NCBI RefSeq assembly: GCF_025717065.2
Contig: NZ_JAOVZO020000003.1
Coordinates: 682,001 to 746,000 of the forward strand
Origin: Tahibacter soli
GTDB lineage: Bacteria; Pseudomonadota; Gammaproteobacteria; Xanthomonadales; Rhodanobacteraceae
Reading direction: 5' to 3'
DNA: 64,000 nucleotides
In this document: one piece after another, positions 27,511-36,278 of the stretch
How the letters are laid out: each line of letters starts with the position of its first letter
Position numbering within the stretch: position 1 is the first letter of the stretch
The notes under the pieces: generated by a model
The model's database searches: none
Told to the model about the DNA's origin: nothing
What the model saw: the letters and a program-made list of their open reading frames with translations, nothing else
Made by a program: the position numbers and the translations under genes

Positions 27511-28899
27511 TTATTCGTACGAGCCGAGATAATTGTCCGAAGCGTAATTTTCAAATTTTGTATATTGCCCCAGGAACGTCAGCTTGACGCTGCCGGTCGG
27601 ACCCGAGCGCTGCTTGCCGATGATGATTTCGGCGAGGCCCTTGTCCGGCGAATCCTGGTTGTAGTACTCGTCGCGGTAGATGAACATGATGACGTCGGCG
27701 TCCTGCTCGATGGCGCCCGATTCGCGCAGGTCGGCCATCACGGGACGCTTGTCGGCGCGCTGTTCGAGCGAGCGGTTGAGCTGCGACAGCGCGATCACCG
27801 GCACATGCAGTTCCTTGGCGAGCGCCTTCAAGTTGCGCGAAATTTCTGAAATTTCGGTGGCACGGTTCTCGCGATTGCCGGGCACCTGCATGAGCTGGAG
27901 GTAGTCGATCACGATGAGACCGAGGTCGTGCTCGCGCTTCAGGCGCCGGCAGCGCGCGCGCAGTTCCGACGGCGACAGCGCCGGCGTGTCGTCGATGAAG
28001 ATCTTGGCCTCGGAGAGCAGCGTGATCGCCGAGGTGACGCGCGGCCATTCCTCTTCCTGGATGTCGCCGTTGCGCAGATGCTGCTGGTTGATGCGGCCGA
28101 CCGACGAGATGAGACGGAACGCGAGCTGCGAGGCCGACATTTCCATCGAGAACACGGCGACGGCCTTCTTCGTGCGCATCGCGGCGTTCTCGGCCATGTT
28201 GAGCGAGAACGCGGTCTTGCCCATCGCCGGTCGCGCCGCGACGATGATGAGGTCGGACGGCTGCAGGCCGGCGGTCATTTCGTCGAGGTCGGTGAAACCG
28301 GTCGGAATGCCGGTGACGCTGCCCTTGTTCTCGAAGCGGCTGTGCAGGATCTGGAACGCTTCCTTGACCGCCGAGCGCATCGACACGAAACCCTGTCGTC
28401 CGCGCGCGCCGGCTTCGGCGATATGGAACACGCGCTGCTCGGCCGCTTCGAGGATTTCCTGGACGCTGCGGCCTTCCGGTGCGAAGCCGTCGCCGACGAT
28501 TTCGGTGCCCGCGTCGATCAGCTGCCGCAGCACCGACTTCTCGCGCACGATGTCGCAGTACGCGGTGATGTTCGCGGCGCTCGGCGTGGTGTTGGCGAGC
28601 TGCAGCACGTAAGCGGTGCCGCCGACGAGTTCGGAGATGCCCTGCGATTCGAACCATTCGCCGAGCGTGACCGCGTCGCACGGCAGGCTCTTGTTCGAAA
28701 GCTCGGTGATCGCGCGAAAGATCAGGCGGTGATCCTTGCGGTAGAAGTCGTCTTCGTTGAGACGGTCGGCGACGCGGTCCCACGCTTCGGGCGACAGCAT
28801 GAGGCCGCCGAGCACGGCCTGTTCGGCGTCGATCGAATGCGGGGGGACGCGCAGCGCATCGACCCGCTGCGTGGTTTTGCGTTCGGCGGAGGCGGACAT
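27511..28899 (-). CDS. dnaB: Replicative DNA helicase DnaB
   Basis: 462 aa hexameric helicase of the replication fork. The N-terminal DnaG-interacting domain starts at PPHSIDAEQAVLGGLM. The RecA-like domain has Walker A ARPAMGKT, Walker B (LIVIDYLQLM), the arginine-finger region and the C-terminal DLRESGAIEQDADVIMFIYR motif. No intein is present. It is the fourth gene of the rpsF-rpsR-rplI-dnaB-alr-radA order, but a strong terminator separates it from rplI. The upstream region carries a DnaA box, so it probably has its own promoter. Confidence 0.97.
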   Translation of the reverse strand: MSASAERKTTQRVDALRVPPHSIDAEQAVLGGLMLSPEAWDRVADRLNEDDFYRKDHRLIFRAITELSNKSLPCDAVTLGEWFESQGISELVGGTAYVLQLANTTPSAANITAYCDIVREKSVLRQLIDAGTEIVGDGFAPEGRSVQEILEAAEQRVFHIAEAGARGRQGFVSMRSAVKEAFQILHSRFENKGSVTGIPTGFTDLDEMTAGLQPSDLIIVAARPAMGKTAFSLNMAENAAMRTKKAVAVFSMEMSASQLAFRLISSVGRINQQHLRNGDIQEEEWPRVTSAITLLSEAKIFIDDTPALSPSELRARCRRLKREHDLGLIVIDYLQLMQVPGNRENRATEISEISRNLKALAKELHVPVIALSQLNRSLEQRADKRPVMADLRESGAIEQDADVIMFIYRDEYYNQDSPDKGLAEIIIGKQRSGPTGSVKLTFLGQYTKFENYASDNYLGSYE

Positions 28900-28962
28900 G
28901 GAATGCGGGCTCGCTGCAGTGGCGTCGGGACGCCTCGCACGATCATGCGCAGCCTCGTCTCA

Positions 28963-29000
28963 GTTGTCGAGACAACAAACTGTGGCGTGGCTGTGGATAA
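28963..29000. promoter_or_regulatory. DnaA box and adjacent palindrome upstream of dnaB
   Basis: TGTGGATAA at 28992-29000 is the exact complement of the consensus DnaA box TTATCCACA, 93 bases upstream of the dnaB start. Sixteen bases away, GTTGTC-GA-GACAAC (28963-28976) forms a two-base-spaced inverted repeat that looks like an operator. Both lie between the dnaB start and the rplI terminator, where the dnaB promoter must be. Confidence 0.5.
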
Positions 29001-29028
29001 CTTGTGCGCAGGCCGCGTGGAAGCTGTG

Positions 29029-29062
29029 AAAACGCGACGGGCGCCCTGCGGCGCCCGTCGCG
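29029..29062 (-). terminator. Terminator of the rpsF-rpsR-rplI operon
   Basis: Read on the minus strand, a perfect 13-bp stem (29050-29062 with 29033-29045, four-base loop) is followed by TTTT (29032-29029). It begins 18 bases after the rplI stop. Confidence 0.85.
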
Positions 29063-29080
29063 GTATTGCTGGCGGTGCGA

Positions 29081-29530
29081 TCAGCCTTCGTTCGTGACCA
29101 CAACCTTGACGGTCGTGTGCACGTCGGCGTGCAGGTGCACGTGCACTTCGAATTCGCCGATGTGACGGATCGGGCCTTCGCCCATGACGACTTCCGACTT
29201 TTCCAGCGGCTTGCCGGCGGCGGTGAACGCCTCGGCGATGTCGCGCGGGCCGACCGAGCCGAACAGCTTGCCTTCCGGGCTCGCGTTCGCGCCGATCGTG
29301 ACGGACGCGCCTTCGAGGGCGGCCTTGCGCGCTTCGGCGCCGGACAGGACCTGGTTCGCCTTCGCTTCGAACTCGGCGCGGCGCTGTTCGAACTGCGCGA
29401 CGTTCTCGGCGGTGGCGGCGACGGCCTTGCCCTGCGGGACGAGGAAGTTGCGGCCGTAACCCGGCTTCACCTTGACCTTGTCGCCGAGCGCGCCGAGATT
29501 TTTCACTTTCTGCAGAAGGATAAGTTCCAC
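29081..29530 (-). CDS. rplI: 50S ribosomal protein L9
   Basis: 149 aa from a GTG start with GGAG seven bases upstream; this gives the conserved N-terminus (V/M)ELILLQKV. The N-domain has [21 protein letters not shown], followed by the long connecting helix ([16 protein letters not shown]) and C-terminal rRNA-binding domain ([21 protein letters not shown]). An upstream in-frame GTG/ATG extension of about 21 codons is not conserved and is rejected. It is separated from rpsR by 224 bases containing a BIME-like repeat. Confidence 0.97.
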   Translation of the reverse strand: MELILLQKVKNLGALGDKVKVKPGYGRNFLVPQGKAVAATAENVAQFEQRRAEFEAKANQVLSGAEARKAALEGASVTIGANASPEGKLFGSVGPRDIAEAFTAAGKPLEKSEVVMGEGPIRHIGEFEVHVHLHADVHTTVKVVVTNEG

Positions 29531-29605
29531 GGTATTGCTCCAGTCGTTAGCACCGTCGACGACGGTGCAGCGGTTTGCTGTCCGATTGGACAAGAAGCTT
29601 TCGAA

Positions 29606-29736
29606 CCCTCTCCCCCAAGCTTGCTTGGGGAGAGGGCAGGGTGAGGGGGCGACGCCGTGTTCTTCGTCGACGTCGACGAAGTGCGATGCGTCGCCCCCTC
29701 ACCCGACCCTTTCCCCGACGGCGTCGGGGGAAAGGG
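29606..29736. repeat. BIME-like palindromic repeat, copy 2
   Basis: Same architecture as the copy at 21846: CCCTCTCCCCC-AAGC with GCTTG-GGGAGAGGG arms at 29606-29636, the tail GGTGAGGGGGCGACGCC, a variable spacer containing TCGTCGACGTCGACGA, the inverted tail GTCGCCCCCTCACCC, and a second palindrome CCCTTTCCCCGACG with CGTCGGGGGAAAGGG. It sits between rpsR and rplI within the ribosomal operon. Confidence 0.9.
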
Positions 29737-29754
29737 CTCAAGCGCGTTGACGAA

Positions 29755-29979
29755 TCAGTGGTTGTCGCAGTACGGCAGCAGCGAGAGGAAGCGAGCGCGA
29801 TTGATCGCGGTCGTCAGCTGGCGCTGGTACTTCGCCTTCGTGCCGGTGATGCGGCTCGGGACGATCTTGCCCGTTTCGCCGATGTACTGGCGCAGCGTGT
29901 TGAGATCCTTGTAGTCGATCTCGACGGTGCCTTCGGCGGTGAAACGGCAGAACTTCTTGCGACGGAAAAACTTCGACAT
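29755..29979 (-). CDS. rpsR: 30S ribosomal protein S18
   Basis: 74 aa, basic; conserved stretches [39 protein letters not shown] and [13 protein letters not shown]. It binds 16S rRNA with S6. AGGAGC precedes the ATG, 15 bases after the rpsF stop. Confidence 0.98.
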   Translation of the reverse strand: MSKFFRRKKFCRFTAEGTVEIDYKDLNTLRQYIGETGKIVPSRITGTKAKYQRQLTTAINRARFLSLLPYCDNH

Positions 29980-29994
29980 GATGTGCTCCTGACC

Positions 29995-30402
29995 TTAGGC
30001 CGCTTCGGCATCGTTGGAATCGTTGCCGCCACCGAAACCGCCCTCGTCGTCGTCGCGACGACGGCGTTCGCCGTTCTTCTCGTCCTTCGTCTTCATGATG
30101 AACGACTGTTCCGTCACGGACTCGTCGCGCACCAGGATGAGGTGGCGCAGCACGGCGTCGTTGAAGCGGAAGCCGGACTCGAGTTCGGCGAGGACCGACT
30201 GGCTGCACTCGATGTTCATCAGAACGTAGTGCGCCTTGGCGAGGTTCTGGATCGGGTAGGCCAGCTGGCGGCGGCCCCAGTCTTCCAGACGGTGGATGGC
30301 GCCCTTGTCGCCTTCGATCAGCGTCTTGTAACGCTCGATCATGGCGGGCACCTGTTCGCTCTGGTCGGGATGGACCAGGAACACGATTTCATAATGACGC
30401 AT
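29995..30402 (-). CDS. rpsF: 30S ribosomal protein S6
   Basis: 135 aa with the conserved start [19 protein letters not shown] and core [25 protein letters not shown]. The C-terminus carries an acidic/Arg- and Gly-rich tail ([15 protein letters not shown]), a variable extension; in E. coli the tail receives glutamates from RimK, but no such site is proven here. AAGGGAG lies five bases before the ATG. Confidence 0.98.
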   Translation of the reverse strand: MRHYEIVFLVHPDQSEQVPAMIERYKTLIEGDKGAIHRLEDWGRRQLAYPIQNLAKAHYVLMNIECSQSVLAELESGFRFNDAVLRHLILVRDESVTEQSFIMKTKDEKNGERRRRDDDEGGFGGGNDSNDAEAA

Positions 30403-30534
30403 GGTGACTCCCTTGTGGATGACGGACGAGGCGGGCTCGTCGCGCAGCCTCCCGCGGCGCGGTAAGGCAAGGCCTTCCCGCCGGGACGGCAGGAAGGGGC
30501 GCGCATTCTACGGGAGCCGGGGCGTCCGGCGCAA
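30403..30534 (-). promoter_or_regulatory. rpsF promoter and structured leader
   Basis: On the minus strand, TTGCGC (30534-30529), an 18-base spacer and TAGAAT (30510-30505) form a good sigma-70 promoter, with start near 30498. The ~95-base leader contains a GC-rich hairpin (CCTTCC...GGAAGG arms around 30466-30496) and an ACCG element. Many bacteria carry a leader here bound by the S6:S18 complex for autoregulation; this one is a candidate, not confirmed by folding. Confidence 0.5.
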
Positions 30535-30559
30535 CTGGGGGTTGGCGCAACTCGTTGAT

Positions 30560-31513
30560 TTACAGGGTCGCCAGCCACTCGTCGTCGGAGCCCTCGTTGA
30601 CGCCCTCGAACAGGAACGTCGACAGGTAGCGTTCACCGGTGTCGGGCAGCATCGCGAGGATCACCGCGCCCTCGGGCGCCGATTTCGCGACCTCCAGCGC
30701 CGCGGCGAACGTGCCGCCGGCCGAAATGCCGCAGAAAATGCCTTCTTCGGCAGCGAGTTGCCGCGCCGTGTCGCGGGCCGTCACGTCGTCGACCGGCACG
30801 ATTCGATGCGCCACGTCGCGCTTGAGCACCGCCGGGACGAAATCGGGCGTCCAGCCCTGGATCTTGTGCGGCTTCCACTCGGCGCCCGATAGCAGCGACG
30901 CGCCGGCCGGCTCGGTCACGACGATCTCGACCTCGGGCCGCGCCAGCCGGATCATTTCTCCGGCGCCGGTCAGCGTGCCGCCGGTGCCCCAGCCGGTCAC
31001 GAACGCGTCGAGGCGGCGGCCGGCGAAGTCCTGCAGGATTTCCGGGCCGGTCGTGTTGCGGTGATACGCCGGGTTCGCCTCGTTCTCGAACTGCCTGGCG
31101 AGAAACGCGCCGTGCTTCGCGGCGAATTCTTCGGCGCGCCTGACCATGCCGCTGCCGCGCTCGGCGGCCGGCGTCAGCAGCACCTTCGCGCCGAGCGCGC
31201 GCATGATCTTGCGCCGCTCGATCGAGAACGTCTCGACCATGAACGAGACGAACTGGTAGCCCTTCGCCGCGCAGACCATCGCGAGTGCGATGCCGGTATT
31301 GCCCGAGGTCGCCTCGACGATCATCTGGCCGGGTTTGAGGAGACCCTTCGCTTCGGCGTCGAGCACGATCGCGAGCGCGAGGCGGTCCTTCACCGACGAC
31401 ATCGGGTTGAACGCTTCGAGCTTGACGTACATCTCGACGCCGGCCGGCGCGAGGCGGTTGATGCGCACGATCGGCGTGCGGCCGACCGTTTCGAGGATGT
31501 TCGCGTAGATCAT
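30560..31513 (-). CDS. cysK: Cysteine synthase A
   Basis: PLP-dependent O-acetylserine sulfhydrylase, the final step of cysteine synthesis. 317 aa. The PLP lysine is K42 in MSSVKDR; the substrate loop ATSGNTG, the phosphate-binding loop GWGTGGTLTG and SAGGTFAA are present. The C-terminus (LSTFLFEG) is usual for CysK rather than CysM. A MITE-like palindrome lies 38 bases upstream of the start codon, where the promoter would be expected. Confidence 0.95.
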   Translation of the reverse strand: MIYANILETVGRTPIVRINRLAPAGVEMYVKLEAFNPMSSVKDRLALAIVLDAEAKGLLKPGQMIVEATSGNTGIALAMVCAAKGYQFVSFMVETFSIERRKIMRALGAKVLLTPAAERGSGMVRRAEEFAAKHGAFLARQFENEANPAYHRNTTGPEILQDFAGRRLDAFVTGWGTGGTLTGAGEMIRLARPEVEIVVTEPAGASLLSGAEWKPHKIQGWTPDFVPAVLKRDVAHRIVPVDDVTARDTARQLAAEEGIFCGISAGGTFAAALEVAKSAPEGAVILAMLPDTGERYLSTFLFEGVNEGSDDEWLATL

Positions 31514-31551
31514 GGCGGGCTCCGTTCGCGGCGAGATCTGAAGATTACTCT

Positions 31552-31711
31552 AGTGTTCCAACCCACAAGTTTCCAAACATTCCGGTGTCTTTCACCGCGA
31601 TACGTCGTTGCGCCTCGTCGCCGTACTGCCCGTACGACTCCTCGGCGCGCCTAGTCTCGCGGCGAAATCCATCCGGAATCTTACGTTTGAAAACCTGTGG
31701 GTCGAAACACT
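31552..31711. mobile_element. MITE-like 160-bp palindromic element
   Basis: The ends are 27-base inverted repeats with 23 matches (31552-31578, beginning AGTGTTCCAACCCACA; and 31685-31711, ending GACGAAACACT-like GTCGAAACACT). The similarity continues inward (ATTCCGG at 31579-31585 and CCGGAAT at 31673-31679; CGTAC near the centre), so nearly the whole element is one imperfect palindrome. It carries no gene. No clear target-site duplication was found. It fills the gap between a glycosyltransferase stop and cysK, and probably affects cysK expression. Confidence 0.7.
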
Positions 31712-31729
31712 GGCGCCGCGCCGCCGGCG

Positions 31730-34700
31730 TTACCGCACGATGCGCGCGAGCGCCCGCTTCGCCGCGTCGAACGAAAAATGCCGTTCGACGTTGGCGAGGC
31801 CGTTCGCCGACAGCGTGTTCCACAGCGCCTCGTCGCCGTACAGGCGCACGACGTCGGCGGCGAACGCCGCAGCGTCGGTCGCCACGAGCACGTCCGAGCC
31901 TTCGGCGATGTGCATGCCTTCGACCGCGGACGGCGTCGCGACCACCGGCAGGCCGTAGCTCATCGCCATGTTCACCTTGCCCTTGACGCCGGCGCCGTAG
32001 CGCAGCGGCGCGACCGACACGCGGCAGCCGTCCATGAACGGTTCGAGATCTTCGACGAAGCCGTGCACGACGAAGTCGTCGGCCGCGAGCGCGAGCACGC
32101 CTTCGGGCGGAGGCTGGCCGATCACGTGGAAGCGCACGCCCGGCAGCGCCGCGCGGATCGCGGGAAACACGTCGCGGCCGAACCACAGCACGGCGTCTTC
32201 GTTCGGCGGATGCATGAAGCTGCCGACGAAGACGATGTCCTTGCGCTCGCCGAACGGGCGCCGGCAGCCGAACACTTCGTGCACATTGGAAAGAATCTCC
32301 ACGCGCGCCTGCGGCAGCTCGCGCGCGAGCAGGTCGCGCTCGACCGGGCTGACCACGAGCGTCACGTCGCATTCGCGGATGAGTTTCAATTCCTGCGCGC
32401 GCGTCGTTTCGGCGCGACGCAGGAGGTCGGCGCTGTTTTCGAGCTTCGCGGCGCGCTGTTCGCGCAGGTAGTGCAGGTCGACCGTGTCGAAGATCAGCGT
32501 CGCGCGCGGCGCGTACAGGCGCGCAAGGCCGAGATAGTTGATCGCGATGTAGTGGCGCGACAGCAAGATCGCGTCGAACTCGTCGCCGCGCTGGCGGAAC
32601 AGCCGCACCGCATCGGTCAGGTAGGGCGCGTACAGCGCTTCGACGCCGAGCGCCTGCAGCGCCGGCGTGTAGCGGTCGAGGTAGAGCCGGTTTTCGGCGA
32701 AGAACGTCACCTGCCAGCCGAGCGCGCGCATCAGGCGCATGAGATTGACCATGCGCAGCGAACCCGAATCCTGGTCCGGCGTCGGCGTGCACGCGTCGAC
32801 GATCAGGATGCGCTTGCCCGCGCGGAACGTCGCGGCGCGCGGCGCCTTCGCCGCGTCGTCGATCGGCGCCGGCTGGCGCGAAAGTTCATCCTTCCACTTT
32901 TCCAGGAATTTCGCGTGGTTGATCGTCTGGAAGCGCTTCATGCCGGTGCCGGCCGTGTCGGTGCCGGCGGTGACGCCTTCGAAGTGGATCACGGTCGCGC
33001 GCGGCTCGACGAACACCTTGAGCCCCGCCTTGCGCACGGCGAACGCGAGATCGGTGTCCTCGTAGTACGCCGGCGCGTAGCGCTGATCGAAGCCGCCGAG
33101 CCGTTCGAACAGTTCGCGGCGTAGCACGATCGCGGCGCCCGAGCAGTAGTCGGCCTCGCGGCGGAAGTTGTAGCGCGGGTCGGCCGGATCGTCGAAACGG
33201 CCGTAGTTCCAGCCCGAGCCGTCGTTGAACACGATGCCGCCGGATTCCTGCAGACGCCCGTCGGGATACACGAGTTTCGCGCCGACGAGGCCGGCGTCGG
33301 GTTCCTCGGCGAACACGGCGACGAGCGTGTCGAGCCAGCCCGGCGTGACCACGGTGTCGTTGTTGAGGAACAGCACGAATTCGCCGCGCGCGGCGGCGGC
33401 GCCGGCGTTGCACGAACCGACGAAGCCGAGGTTCTGCGCGTTGCGGATCGCGCGCACGCCGTCGACGTCTTCGAGGCGGCGCTGCGTATCGTCGGTCGAG
33501 CAGTCGTCGACGACGATCGTTTCGAACGACGTCGCGCCCGCATGCTCGGCGAGGCTGCGCAGGCAGGCGACGGTGTAGACGATCTTGTTGTAGACCGGGA
33601 TCACGATCGACACGCGCGGCGTCGCGCTCGTCGGCACGGCGAACACCTCGCCGTCGTCCTCGGGCAGGCCCGCGACCGCGACCGTCGGCACCTTGGCGCG
33701 CGCGAACTCCTTGAGCGCGCGGCGGAACGTGCCGGCGAGGCCGCGCCGCGCGATGCTGCCGCGCGTGCGGCGCCAGCCGTTGACGAGGCGCGAGCGGTAG
33801 AACGCCAGGCGCGCGCGCAGCCCCTTGAACTTGCGCTTGGCGTAGCGCAGCGGGCGCGTGATGCGCCACGAAATGCTGCCGTAGGCGAGATCGAGTTCTT
33901 CCTTGAGCGCCAGCGCCCAGCGCGTGCGTTCGGCGAAATCCTCTTCGACCTGCAACAGGCTCTTGAGCCAGCGGCCGCGTTCTTCGTAGTCGTTGCGCAG
34001 CTCGCGGTTTTCGCTTTCCTGCGCCTGCAGCGCGACCAGCGTCGTGCGTTGCTCGCGCTCCAGACCGATCGCCCATTCGGCGCGTGCGTCGAGTTCGGCC
34101 GACTGCTCGCGCACGGTGCGCGCGAGCGTCGCAGCGCGCGCGCGCTGGGCGTCGAGTTCGCCGCGCAGCGCGAAGAGCTGCAGCAGTTCCGTCGCGGCCG
34201 GCCGCGCCTGCGCGACGCGCGCGAGTGCGCGTGCGGGAAGCACCGCCGCGTAGTCGGCCGCCATCGCCGCAACGTCGCGCACGGGCAACGTCGCCAGATG
34301 CGCGCGCACGGCCGCGAGCGATTCGCGCGACGCGGCCAGCGCCGCGACGCGCGCGGCGATCGCCGCGGCGTCGGGTTCGACCAGAAAACCGTCGACGCCG
34401 TCATGCAGGCGCTCGGCGAGCGCGCCGACGCGCGTCGCGATCACCGGCAGGCCCAGGCTCAGGCACTCCGACAGCGTGTAGCTGAACGTTTCGGCGACGG
34501 TCGGCAGGATCAGCGCGGCGTCGGGCGCCAGCGTGTCGACGAGCGCCGGCAGTTCGTCGCGCCGGTAGTTGAGCAGCACGTGCACGTTGCGCTCGCCGAA
34601 AAACGCCTGCGCTTCGGCGCCGGCGCCGACGAGAAAGAGATCGGCGTGTTCGCGCAGTGCCGGCAGCGCGGCGAGCAGCAGTTCGGCGCCCTTGCCGCGA

Positions 34701-36106
34701 CGCACGCGGCCCGGCACGACGAGGCGCAGGCGCGCGCGCGGCGCGCGCGGCGCGACCGCTTCGCGCGGCGGCCACGCGGCGATGCCGTGGGCGACGACGT
34801 CCGACGTCAGCGCGCGCAGTTCGGGTGCGAGCCGCAGCACGTTCGCGAGCGCGCTGCGGCTCGGCGCGACGATCCGCGCCGATGCGGCGAGCAGCGCCTG
34901 CACGTAGCCGTCGCGCAGCGCGCGCCAATGCGCCGGATCGCGTTCGGCGAATTCGAACTCGCCGTCGGCCGCGGCGAGGTCGCCGGCGCGCTGCGCGTCG
35001 TCGAATGCGAGCTTCGCATCGCCGAAGTCGCGATGCAGGATCGGCCACAACGGATAGCAGTCGTGCGCGACGACGACGGTCGGCAGGCCCGAACGCAGCG
35101 CGTCGAGACTGTGGCCGATCAGCGACGACACCATCACCGCGTCGACCGCCTGTTCGGCGACGATCGCGTCGAAGAACGCGCGCCAGTCGGCGTCGGCGAG
35201 CGCCGTGTCGGCGATCGGCCGCGGCAACGCGAGCCGGCGCAGCGGCGGCCCGGCGAAACTCCCGTCGACGAGTTCGAGCGCCTCGCCGTAGCGGCGGCGC
35301 GGAAAGTCGCCGCGCGCTATGAGCACGCGGTGGATGCGCGACGTGTCGCTCGCGGCGAGATCGCGCACGAAGCGCTCGGCGCCGCCGCCCCAGCCGTGCA
35401 GCACGTGCAGCACGACCGGCCGCGGATCGCAGCCGGCGCGCGCCGGGTTGCAGGCGTCGTCGGCCAGCGCGAGGGCCAGTTGCGCGCGCAGCTCGCCGAG
35501 CGCGTCGCCGGGCGCGTCGTCGCGCGCTATGCGGCGCTTCGGACCCGCCACGTACAGATGATCGAGCAGCACGCAGCGCCGCGGTGCGAACGCGCCGAAC
35601 GTGTCGCCTTGTGCAATCGTGGCGATGTCGCTTTCGCGCAGTCGTTCGCCGTGCCAGGCCGAGAGCAGCGGCGAGACGTCGGCCGCGGCGATCAGCGCGC
35701 GGCGGCCGTACGCGTAGCACAGCGCGTCGATGCGATCGACGCCGGCCGTACCCGGCGCCGCGAGCGGATGGCGCGACGCGGCCGTGTTGTCGAGCGGGCC
35801 GGCCGCGAGCACGTCCGGCTGCGCGAGCGCCGCCACGAGGCGTTCGTACCAGAAGGGCGGCAACGCGGTACCCGCCGCGAGCAATACCACGTGCGTACCC
35901 GGGCGGTACTCGCGTGCCCAGGCCAGCTGCGCGGCGCGCGTGTCGCCGGCCGCCTGCGCCGTGGCGATGCGGGCGAGGTCCGGCGCGTGCGTTGCCACGG
36001 TTTCGACGCCGTCGGGCAAGGTGTCGGCGAGGGCCTGCCACCAGGCGGCGGACGCGCCGGCGCCATGGACGAGGAGTAGTGCGGGGCTTGCGTGGGCGGA
36101 AGGCAC
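31730..36106 (-). CDS. Multi-domain glycosyltransferase (degenerate GT2-like / GT4 / GT2 / GT4)
   Basis: 1458 aa. Four parts can be seen. Residues about 1-225 resemble a GT2 fold (VVLLAAGTALPPFWYERLVAAL aligns with the LFLNNDTVVTPGW region of the later GT2) but lack the DxD metal site. About 229-640 is a GT4-type transferase (LHGWGGGAERF; GRVRRGKGAELLLAALPAL; PTVAETFSYTLSE). A long charged helix, probably coiled coil, spans about 660-790. About 860-1105 is a full GT2 (VSIVIPVYNK, NND metal motif, YYEDTDLAFAVRKAG), and 1120-1458 is a second GT4 (ILIVDACTPTPDQDSGSLR, FVGSFMHPPNEDAV, GAGVKGKVNMAMSYG). Likely builds a repeat unit of a surface polysaccharide or glycan. No polymerase or export genes adjoin it. 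Confidence 0.85.
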   Translation of the reverse strand: MPSAHASPALLLVHGAGASAAWWQALADTLPDGVETVATHAPDLARIATAQAAGDTRAAQLAWAREYRPGTHVVLLAAGTALPPFWYERLVAALAQPDVLAAGPLDNTAASRHPLAAPGTAGVDRIDALCYAYGRRALIAAADVSPLLSAWHGERLRESDIATIAQGDTFGAFAPRRCVLLDHLYVAGPKRRIARDDAPGDALGELRAQLALALADDACNPARAGCDPRPVVLHVLHGWGGGAERFVRDLAASDTSRIHRVLIARGDFPRRRYGEALELVDGSFAGPPLRRLALPRPIADTALADADWRAFFDAIVAEQAVDAVMVSSLIGHSLDALRSGLPTVVVAHDCYPLWPILHRDFGDAKLAFDDAQRAGDLAAADGEFEFAERDPAHWRALRDGYVQALLAASARIVAPSRSALANVLRLAPELRALTSDVVAHGIAAWPPREAVAPRAPRARLRLVVPGRVRRGKGAELLLAALPALREHADLFLVGAGAEAQAFFGERNVHVLLNYRRDELPALVDTLAPDAALILPTVAETFSYTLSECLSLGLPVIATRVGALAERLHDGVDGFLVEPDAAAIAARVAALAASRESLAAVRAHLATLPVRDVAAMAADYAAVLPARALARVAQARPAATELLQLFALRGELDAQRARAATLARTVREQSAELDARAEWAIGLEREQRTTLVALQAQESENRELRNDYEERGRWLKSLLQVEEDFAERTRWALALKEELDLAYGSISWRITRPLRYAKRKFKGLRARLAFYRSRLVNGWRRTRGSIARRGLAGTFRRALKEFARAKVPTVAVAGLPEDDGEVFAVPTSATPRVSIVIPVYNKIVYTVACLRSLAEHAGATSFETIVVDDCSTDDTQRRLEDVDGVRAIRNAQNLGFVGSCNAGAAAARGEFVLFLNNDTVVTPGWLDTLVAVFAEEPDAGLVGAKLVYPDGRLQESGGIVFNDGSGWNYGRFDDPADPRYNFRREADYCSGAAIVLRRELFERLGGFDQRYAPAYYEDTDLAFAVRKAGLKVFVEPRATVIHFEGVTAGTDTAGTGMKRFQTINHAKFLEKWKDELSRQPAPIDDAAKAPRAATFRAGKRILIVDACTPTPDQDSGSLRMVNLMRLMRALGWQVTFFAENRLYLDRYTPALQALGVEALYAPYLTDAVRLFRQRGDEFDAILLSRHYIAINYLGLARLYAPRATLIFDTVDLHYLREQRAAKLENSADLLRRAETTRAQELKLIRECDVTLVVSPVERDLLARELPQARVEILSNVHEVFGCRRPFGERKDIVFVGSFMHPPNEDAVLWFGRDVFPAIRAALPGVRFHVIGQPPPEGVLALAADDFVVHGFVEDLEPFMDGCRVSVAPLRYGAGVKGKVNMAMSYGLPVVATPSAVEGMHIAEGSDVLVATDAAAFAADVVRLYGDEALWNTLSANGLANVERHFSFDAAKRALARIVR

Positions 36107-36242
36107 TGAGTCGAGAAATCCTTGTGGCGCCGCGATAGCCGGGCACGTAAACCGCCCAATTATCCCGAATGCCGGCTGAAGGGGAAACCGTGACGGCCCG
36201 GAAGCGTCTTTCGTCGCCGGCCGAGGGGGCGGCCGGATCGGC

Positions 36243-36248
36243 TACACT
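36243..36248 (+). promoter_or_regulatory. Possible -10 element of the PBP1b gene
   Basis: GGCTACACT resembles the TGCTACACT element before tRNA-Pro. It is 31 bases before the TTG start; no clear -35 is seen. Confidence 0.3.
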
Positions 36249-36278
36249 CCCGGCACTCACCGAGGCCGCCGACCGCAC

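Noticed and set aside
29531-29593. N-terminal extension of L9 (21 codons)
   Set aside because: The GTG at 29530 has a good ribosome-binding site and gives the exact family N-terminus; the extension is not conserved-looking.
31545-32792. 415-codon frame whose end translates the MITE-like palindrome
   Set aside because: Overlaps the glycosyltransferase in another frame and reaches through the palindrome; no start signal or motif.
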